The position numbers and the translations under genes were made by a program. The notes under the pieces were generated by a model. The model made no database searches. It worked only from the letters and a program-made list of their open reading frames with translations, and was not told the DNA's origin. Positions 59,070-64,000 of a stretch of 64,000 nt of DNA are shown here, piece after piece. This stretch comes from Hyphomicrobiales bacterium (GTDB lineage Bacteria; Pseudomonadota; Alphaproteobacteria; Rhizobiales; Rhizobiaceae), in assembly GCA_900473915.1 (NCBI GenBank), contig UCNG01000004.1:1-64000 (forward strand). The letters run 5' to 3'. Each line of letters opens with the position of its first letter. Positions within the stretch are counted from its first letter, which is position 1.

Positions 59070-60893
59070 ATGACTGCAGGTAAACGTGAGGCGGACGCAA
59101 ACGCCGCAGAAACGCAGGAAGCGAGCAATCCGCGCGAAATGACGGGCGCGGAAATGGTCATACAGGCCCTGATCGATCAGGGCGTAGAGAGCATCTTCGG
59201 TTATCCCGGCGGGGCTGTGCTTCCGATCTATGACGAGCTTTTCCAGCAGGACAAGGTTCAGCACGTTCTGGTGCGTCACGAGCAGGGCGCCGGACATGCG
59301 GCGGAAGGCTATGCGCGTTCGACCGGCAAGGTTGGGGTGATGCTTGTCACATCCGGTCCGGGTGCGACCAACGCGGTCACGCCGCTTCAGGACGCCTTGA
59401 TGGACTCCATTCCCCTGGTTTGCATTTCGGGTCAGGTTCCGACGACCCTGATCGGCTCCGACGCATTTCAGGAATGCGATACGATCGGCATCACGCGCCC
59501 CTGCACAAAGCACAATTGGCTCGTAAAGGACGTCAACGATCTGGCGCGCATCCTTCACGAAGCCTTCCATGTCGCATCCACCGGTCGTCCCGGTCCCGTC
59601 GTGGTCGACATTCCAAAAGATATCCAGTTCGCCAAGGGCATTTATACGCCGCCGGAAACTGCGCCGCGCACCAGCTACCGTCCGGTTCTCGACGGCAATG
59701 CGCAGGCAATTTCGGATGCCGTTCGTCTGCTCGTCAATGCGAAGAAGCCCGTCATCTATTCCGGCGGCGGCGTGATCAATTCCGGCCCGGCAGCTTCCCG
59801 TCTGCTGCGCGAGCTGGTCGAGATCGGCAATTTCCCTATCACGTCCACGCTGATGGGACTGGGCGCTTATCCGGCATCGGGTAAGAACTGGCTCGGCATG
59901 CTTGGTATGCACGGCACCTACGAAGCCAACATGACCATGCATGATTGCGATGTCATGCTGTGCGTCGGCGCTCGTTTCGACGACCGTATCACCGGGCGAC
60001 TGAATGCATTTTCGCCCAACTCGAAGAAGATCCACATCGATATCGATCCATCTTCGATCAACAAGAATGTTCGCGTGGACGTGCCGATCATCGGTGACGT
60101 TGCCCACGTTCTGGAAGACATCGTTCGTCAGTTCCGTGCTTCTGAAAGGAAGCCGGAAAAGCAGGCAATCGGTGCCTGGTGGGAGCAGATCGATCGCTGG
60201 CGCGCTCGCAATTCGCTCGCCTATGCGCCGAACAAGGACGTCATCATGCCGCAATATGCCATTCAGCGGCTTTATGAACTGACCAAGGATCGCAAGACCT
60301 ACATCACTACGGAAGTCGGCCAGCACCAGATGTGGGCCGCGCAGTTCTATGGTTTTGAGGAACCGAACCGCTGGCTGACCTCGGGCGGTCTCGGCACTAT
60401 GGGGTATGGTCTGCCGGCGGCGCTCGGCGTACAGATTGCGCACCCTGATGCGCTGGTTATCGATATTGCGGGCGATGCCTCGATCCAGATGTGCATTCAG
60501 GAAATGTCGGCAGCCATCCAGCATAATGCACCGATCAAAATCTTCATCCTGAACAACCAATATATGGGCATGGTGCGCCAGTGGCAGCAGCTTCTGCATG
60601 GCAACCGTCTGTCGCACTCCTATACGGAGGCGATGCCGGATTTCGTGAAGCTGGCCGAAGCCTATGGCGCGCATGGTATCCGCTGCGAAAAGCCGGGTGA
60701 TCTCGACGCCGCCATTCAGGAAATGATCGATATCGACAAGCCGGTCATCTTCGACTGCCGCGTGGCAAATCTCGCCAACTGCTTCCCGATGATCCCGTCG
60801 GGCAAGGCGCATAATGAAATGCTGTTGCCTGATGAAGCAACAGATGAAGCAGTTGCCAATGCTATTGATGCCAAGGGCCGCGCGCTCGTCTGA
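59070..60893 (+). CDS. ilvB: Acetolactate synthase large (catalytic) subunit
   Basis: Thiamine-diphosphate enzyme for the first common step of branched-chain amino acid synthesis. The N-terminal EMTGAEMVIQALIDQGVESIFGYPGGAVLPIYDEL, the activating glutamate in VRHEQGAGHAAEGYAR, and the ThDP/magnesium motif GDASIQMCIQEMSAAIQHNAPIKIFILNNQYMGMVRQWQ are all intact. The 607-residue length is normal. The regulatory subunit gene follows after 18 bases. Expression should respond to Ile/Leu/Val through the leader. Confidence 0.97.
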   Translation: MTAGKREADANAAETQEASNPREMTGAEMVIQALIDQGVESIFGYPGGAVLPIYDELFQQDKVQHVLVRHEQGAGHAAEGYARSTGKVGVMLVTSGPGATNAVTPLQDALMDSIPLVCISGQVPTTLIGSDAFQECDTIGITRPCTKHNWLVKDVNDLARILHEAFHVASTGRPGPVVVDIPKDIQFAKGIYTPPETAPRTSYRPVLDGNAQAISDAVRLLVNAKKPVIYSGGGVINSGPAASRLLRELVEIGNFPITSTLMGLGAYPASGKNWLGMLGMHGTYEANMTMHDCDVMLCVGARFDDRITGRLNAFSPNSKKIHIDIDPSSINKNVRVDVPIIGDVAHVLEDIVRQFRASERKPEKQAIGAWWEQIDRWRARNSLAYAPNKDVIMPQYAIQRLYELTKDRKTYITTEVGQHQMWAAQFYGFEEPNRWLTSGGLGTMGYGLPAALGVQIAHPDALVIDIAGDASIQMCIQEMSAAIQHNAPIKIFILNNQYMGMVRQWQQLLHGNRLSHSYTEAMPDFVKLAEAYGAHGIRCEKPGDLDAAIQEMIDIDKPVIFDCRVANLANCFPMIPSGKAHNEMLLPDEATDEAVANAIDAKGRALV

Positions 60894-60911
60894 TCCGGAG
60901 GAAAGACAATC

Positions 60912-61484
60912 ATGAATGCACAGAACCTAGCTTCCGGATCGGCCTATTTCATTGCAGCCGAAACCCAGACCCCGGAAACGCATACACTCGCCGTTCTTGT
61001 CGACAACGAACCGGGTGTCCTTGCCCGCGTGATCGGCCTTTTTTCCGGGCGTGGCTACAATATTGAAAGCCTGACGGTTTCGGAAACCGAGCATGAAAAG
61101 CACCTGTCGCGCATTACGATCGTAACGCGCGGCACCCCGCATGTGCTGGATCAGATACGCCACCAGCTGGCCCGCATTGTGCCGGTGCATCGTGTTGTCG
61201 ATCTCAGCCATCGTGCTTTCGAACTCGGTCACGACCGTCCTGTCGAGCGTGAACTCGCTCTGGTGAAAGTCGCCGGCAAAGGTGAGGCGAGGGCCGAGAC
61301 GCTTCGTCTTGCCGATGCGTTCAAGGCAAAGGTGGTTGATGCGACGACCGATCATTTCATTCTGGAGATTACCGGGAAGCCCGCCAAGATCGATCAGTTC
61401 ATCTCGATCATGAAGCCGCTGGGGCTAGTTGAGACCTGTCGCACGGGTGTTGCGGCCATGAACCGCGGCCCGGAAGGCATGTAA
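60912..61484 (+). CDS. ilvN: Acetolactate synthase small (regulatory) subunit
   Basis: The regulatory partner of the preceding gene product, giving valine feedback. The ACT domain (HTLAVLVDNEPGVLARVIGLFSGRGYNIESLTVSETE) is followed by the C-terminal domain ending IDQFISIMKPLGLVETCRTGVAAMNRG, as in IlvH/IlvN proteins. The length of 190 residues fits the long form. A strong terminator follows. Confidence 0.97.
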   Translation: MNAQNLASGSAYFIAAETQTPETHTLAVLVDNEPGVLARVIGLFSGRGYNIESLTVSETEHEKHLSRITIVTRGTPHVLDQIRHQLARIVPVHRVVDLSHRAFELGHDRPVERELALVKVAGKGEARAETLRLADAFKAKVVDATTDHFILEITGKPAKIDQFISIMKPLGLVETCRTGVAAMNRGPEGM

Positions 61485-61516
61485 GGCTTCCGATCAAAAT
61501 CGATACAATATCGACG

Positions 61517-61552
61517 AAAACCGGCACAATGTTTCGATTGTGCCGGTTTTTT
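61517..61552 (+). terminator. Rho-independent terminator after ilvN
   Basis: AAAACCGGCACAAT (61517-61530) pairs perfectly with ATTGTGCCGGTTTT (61537-61550) around a GTTTCG loop, followed by more T. The A and T flanks make it likely to work in both directions. Confidence 0.92.
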
Positions 61553-61589
61553 ATTGAGCTAATTTGTCCCTATAAATCGGGGCCATCTT

Positions 61590-62189
61590 ATGTCTATCGA
61601 AATTTTTCTGGCGCTTCTCGTCTTCGCCTTCGTCTCATCCGTTACACCGGGACCAAACAATCTGATGCTTCTGGCGTCGGGGGTAAATTTCGGCTTCCGC
61701 CGCACCATTCCGCATATGCTGGGGATCGGTGTCGGCTTTTTTGTATTGCTGCTGGCCGTTGGTTTCGGCCTTGGCGCGTTGATCGAAACGGTACCGTCAT
61801 TCTACACCGCGCTGAAATTCGCCGGTGGCGCCTATATGCTTTACCTCGCGTGGAAAATTGCCATGTCGCGTTCCATTGGGGAGGCAAAACATCGGGACAA
61901 GGCTGAACCCATGACGTTCTTGCAGGCAGCGGCGTTTCAATGGGTCAATCCAAAAGCCTGGGTGATGGCGATCACAGGAATTGCCACCTACGCCAATCAT
62001 GACAACTATTATGTCGCGGTACTTCTGGTCAGCGCTGCCTTCGCGATTGTGAATTTGCCGAGCGTTTCGGTCTGGGCGGGATTTGGCACATTGCTGCGCA
62101 ACTGGCTTTCCGATCCTGTTCGGTTGAAATGGTTCAATCTAGTCATGGCCTTGCTGCTCGTCTTGAGCCTTTGGCCGATGCTGAAATAA
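61590..62189 (+). CDS. LysE family amino acid exporter
   Basis: A 199-residue inner-membrane exporter with about six hydrophobic segments. The LysE/RhtB signature SVTPGPNNLMLLASGVNFGFRRTIPHMLGIGVGF lies near the N-terminus, and AAAFQWVNPKAWVMAITGI in the middle. The exported amino acid cannot be read from sequence. Its position before a threonine dehydratase gene, 15 bases away, suggests joint handling of threonine or a related amino acid. Confidence 0.9.
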   Translation: MSIEIFLALLVFAFVSSVTPGPNNLMLLASGVNFGFRRTIPHMLGIGVGFFVLLLAVGFGLGALIETVPSFYTALKFAGGAYMLYLAWKIAMSRSIGEAKHRDKAEPMTFLQAAAFQWVNPKAWVMAITGIATYANHDNYYVAVLLVSAAFAIVNLPSVSVWAGFGTLLRNWLSDPVRLKWFNLVMALLLVLSLWPMLK

Positions 62190-62204
62190 AGAATGAAGAG
62201 GCGA

Positions 62205-63176
62205 ATGATGAACAAGCTTCCAACTTACGATGACGTGGTTTCGGCTGCAAAGCAGATCGAAGGCTACGCACACCATACGCCGGTGTTCACATCGTCAACC
62301 ATCGACCGTGAAACCGGTGCGCAGTTCTTCTTCAAATGCGAGAATTTTCAGCGCATCGGCGCGTTCAAGTTTCGCGGTGCTTTCAATGCACTGTCGCGGT
62401 TTACGGACGAGCAGAAGGCGCGGGGCGTGTTGGCTTTTTCGTCCGGCAATCACGCCCAGGCGATAGCGCTTGCAGCAAAATTACTTGGCATCGGCGCGAC
62501 CATCATCATGCCCGAGGACGCACCGCGCGCCAAGCTTGATGCGACGCGAGGCTATGGCGCGAAGGTAGTAACCTATAACCGTTATGAAGAAGATCGCGAT
62601 GCTATTTCAAACCGGCTGGCGGAGGAGGGCGGGCTGACCCTCATTCCGCCGTTCAATCATTCTGATATCATCGCCGGTCAGGGGACTGCCGCCAAGGAAT
62701 TGATCGAAGAAACCGGTCCTCTCGACGCATTGTTTGTCTGTCTGGGCGGCGGTGGCCTGCTTGCAGGTTCGGCACTGGCCGCGAAAGCCCTATCGCCTGC
62801 TTGCGATGTCTACGGCGTAGAACCGGAGGCTGGAAATGACGGTCAGCAATCTTTGCGCTCCGGCAAGATAGTCCACATCAATGTGCCAAAGACGCTGGCG
62901 GATGGTGCCCAGACGCAGGCGCTGGGGGACATGACCTTTGCCATCATTCGCGACACTGTTCGCGATATTCTGGCGGTCAGCGATGATGAACTCGTGCAAG
63001 GCATGAAGTTCTTCGCCAGCCGGATGAAAATGGTCGTGGAGCCAACCGGCTGTCTCGCCTTTGCCGGAGCGTGGCAGATGGCGTCGATGTTGCAGGGCAA
63101 GCGGGTGGGCGTGATCGTCAGTGGCGGCAATGTCGATCTCGACAGGTTTGCAACTTTGGTGAGCAAAGGCGTTTGA
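62205..63176 (+). CDS. Threonine/serine dehydratase (PLP-dependent)
   Basis: Fold-type II PLP enzyme of 323 residues without the C-terminal ACT domain, so it resembles catabolic threonine dehydratase or serine racemase more than biosynthetic IlvA. The PLP lysine is K55 in AFKFRGAFNAL. SSGNHAQAIALAAKLLG and the phosphate-binding CLGGGGLLAGSAL follow. The start used is ATG 62205 because GAAGAGG lies just upstream. ATG 62193 would put that ribosome site inside the gene. Confidence 0.9.
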   Translation: MMNKLPTYDDVVSAAKQIEGYAHHTPVFTSSTIDRETGAQFFFKCENFQRIGAFKFRGAFNALSRFTDEQKARGVLAFSSGNHAQAIALAAKLLGIGATIIMPEDAPRAKLDATRGYGAKVVTYNRYEEDRDAISNRLAEEGGLTLIPPFNHSDIIAGQGTAAKELIEETGPLDALFVCLGGGGLLAGSALAAKALSPACDVYGVEPEAGNDGQQSLRSGKIVHINVPKTLADGAQTQALGDMTFAIIRDTVRDILAVSDDELVQGMKFFASRMKMVVEPTGCLAFAGAWQMASMLQGKRVGVIVSGGNVDLDRFATLVSKGV

Positions 63177-63224
63177 TCACGGTTTGATCTTGTTTTCAGG
63201 CGGCGAATCCTGTCTGAAGGAGCC

Positions 63225-64000
63225 ATGCAGTTTTCACCGGAACAGGATCAGGCGCTGAAAGCGGTCGGGCAATGGCTCAAAGACGGCCGCAGCCCCATTT
63301 TCAGATTGTTCGGCTATGCGGGTACGGGCAAGACAACGCTCGCCCGCTATTTTGCCGAGCATGTGGATGGCGACGTGCAGTTTGCTGCCTTTACCGGCAA
63401 GGCAGCACAGGTGCTGCGCTCGAAAGGCGCCAGCAATGCCCGCACGCTTCATTCACTGATCTATCGCCCGCGTGGCGAAGAAGCGATTGAGGACGAAACG
63501 ACCGGCAAGACTTCCATCGCGCCGACCTTCTCGCTTAACCGGCAGAGTCCGGTCGCCAAAGCAGCTATGATCGTGGTGGACGAATGTTCCATGGTCGATG
63601 AGGCGCTTGGGCGGGACCTGATGAGTTTCGGAACGCCTATTCTTGTCCTTGGCGATCCGGGACAGTTGCCTCCGATTTCCGGCGGCGGGTTTTTCACGGA
63701 ACATGAGCCGGATTATCTCCTGACCGAGATTCATCGTCAGGCACAGGACAATCCGATCATTCGCATGGCGCTTGACGTGCGCGAGGGGCGTGAGCTTCCC
63801 TATGGCGACCATGGCGCTGCGAAGGTTATCGGCAAGGGTGATGTCAATCAGGAAATGGTGCTGGCTGCCGATCAGGTGCTCGTCGGGACCAACCGGACGC
63901 GGCGTCGCTACAATCAGCGCCTGCGGGAGTTGAAGGGCTTTACTGCGGATTATCCGCAGGCTGGCGACAAGCTGGTGTGCCTCCGCAACGATCCCGCCAA
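63225..64000 (+). CDS. RecD-like ATP-dependent DNA helicase (cut by window end)
   Basis: The 5' part (258 codons, no stop) of a superfamily 1B helicase. Walker A GYAGTGKTT is at residues 30-38, then FTGKAAQVLRSKGASNARTLHSLIYRP, Walker B MIVVDECSMVD and LVLGDPGQLPPISGGGFF. These match AAA-type RecD-like or Dda-like helicases. GAAGGAG lies just upstream of the ATG. The C-terminal part lies outside the window. Confidence 0.9.
   Translation, partial: MQFSPEQDQALKAVGQWLKDGRSPIFRLFGYAGTGKTTLARYFAEHVDGDVQFAAFTGKAAQVLRSKGASNARTLHSLIYRPRGEEAIEDETTGKTSIAPTFSLNRQSPVAKAAMIVVDECSMVDEALGRDLMSFGTPILVLGDPGQLPPISGGGFFTEHEPDYLLTEIHRQAQDNPIIRMALDVREGRELPYGDHGAAKVIGKGDVNQEMVLAADQVLVGTNRTRRRYNQRLRELKGFTADYPQAGDKLVCLRNDPA

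Noticed and set aside
58905-60812. 635-codon open frame on the minus strand opposite ilvB
   Set aside because: It is antisense to a fully conserved acetolactate synthase gene. Long antisense frames arise from the codon bias of GC-rich genes, and the translation has no family character.

Overview
This window (about 57% GC by eye) comes from an alphaproteobacterium of the Brucella/Ochrobactrum group. That placement rests on remembered similarity of many proteins (RsmH, MurB, LpxC, MiaA, UPF0303, SspB) and on a permuted two-piece tmRNA typical of Alphaproteobacteria. No database search was run. Everything here is chromosomal core sequence. I see no tRNA or rRNA gene, no insertion sequence, no prophage and no CRISPR array.

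Bases 208-20077 hold the division and cell wall (dcw) cluster, all on the + strand: rsmH-ftsL-ftsI-murE-murF-mraY-murD-ftsW-murG-murC-murB, a terminator, then ddl-ftsQ-ftsA-ftsZ, another terminator, then lpxC. The genes are packed with start/stop overlaps and supply lipid II synthesis and septal peptidoglycan assembly. Bases 20441-26128 carry bamD, recN, ligA and a DUF2461 gene. The 5' part of ligA is AT-rich and unlike normal LigA, which makes it the most suspicious coding sequence in the window.

Bases 26270-38005 are mixed housekeeping genes: AzlC/AzlD exporter, aminopeptidase P, prmA, a SCO copper chaperone, a hexapeptide acyltransferase, creA, a UvrD helicase with an internal insertion, an unusual kinase-like protein, a UPF0303 gene and a GlcD-type FAD oxidase. 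Bases 38191-46258 carry a giant AsmA-like protein, small RHH and DUF4169 genes, sspB, a divergent TetR/MFS pair with two visible operators, and the tmRNA gene ssrA on the minus strand. SspB (adaptor for tmRNA-tagged proteins) and the tmRNA lie 2.4 kb apart.

Bases 46484-55094 hold DUF2853, thyA-folA, hflK-hflC-DUF2065-degP (membrane and envelope protein quality control, with a candidate heat-shock promoter), an HI0933-type flavoprotein, a GNAT gene and serB. Bases 55112-64000 hold miaA, a diguanylate cyclase, a HerA-type ATPase, the ilvBN operon with a complete attenuator (leader peptide rich in Ile/Leu/Val, pause hairpin, terminator), a LysE exporter, a threonine dehydratase and the 5' part of a RecD-like helicase cut by the window end.

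The less ordinary signals are the chimeric-looking ligA, the kinase fused to an acyl-CoA-synthetase-like C-terminal domain, the AT-rich repeat island inside ddl, the insertion in UvrD, and several structured leaders and repeats.
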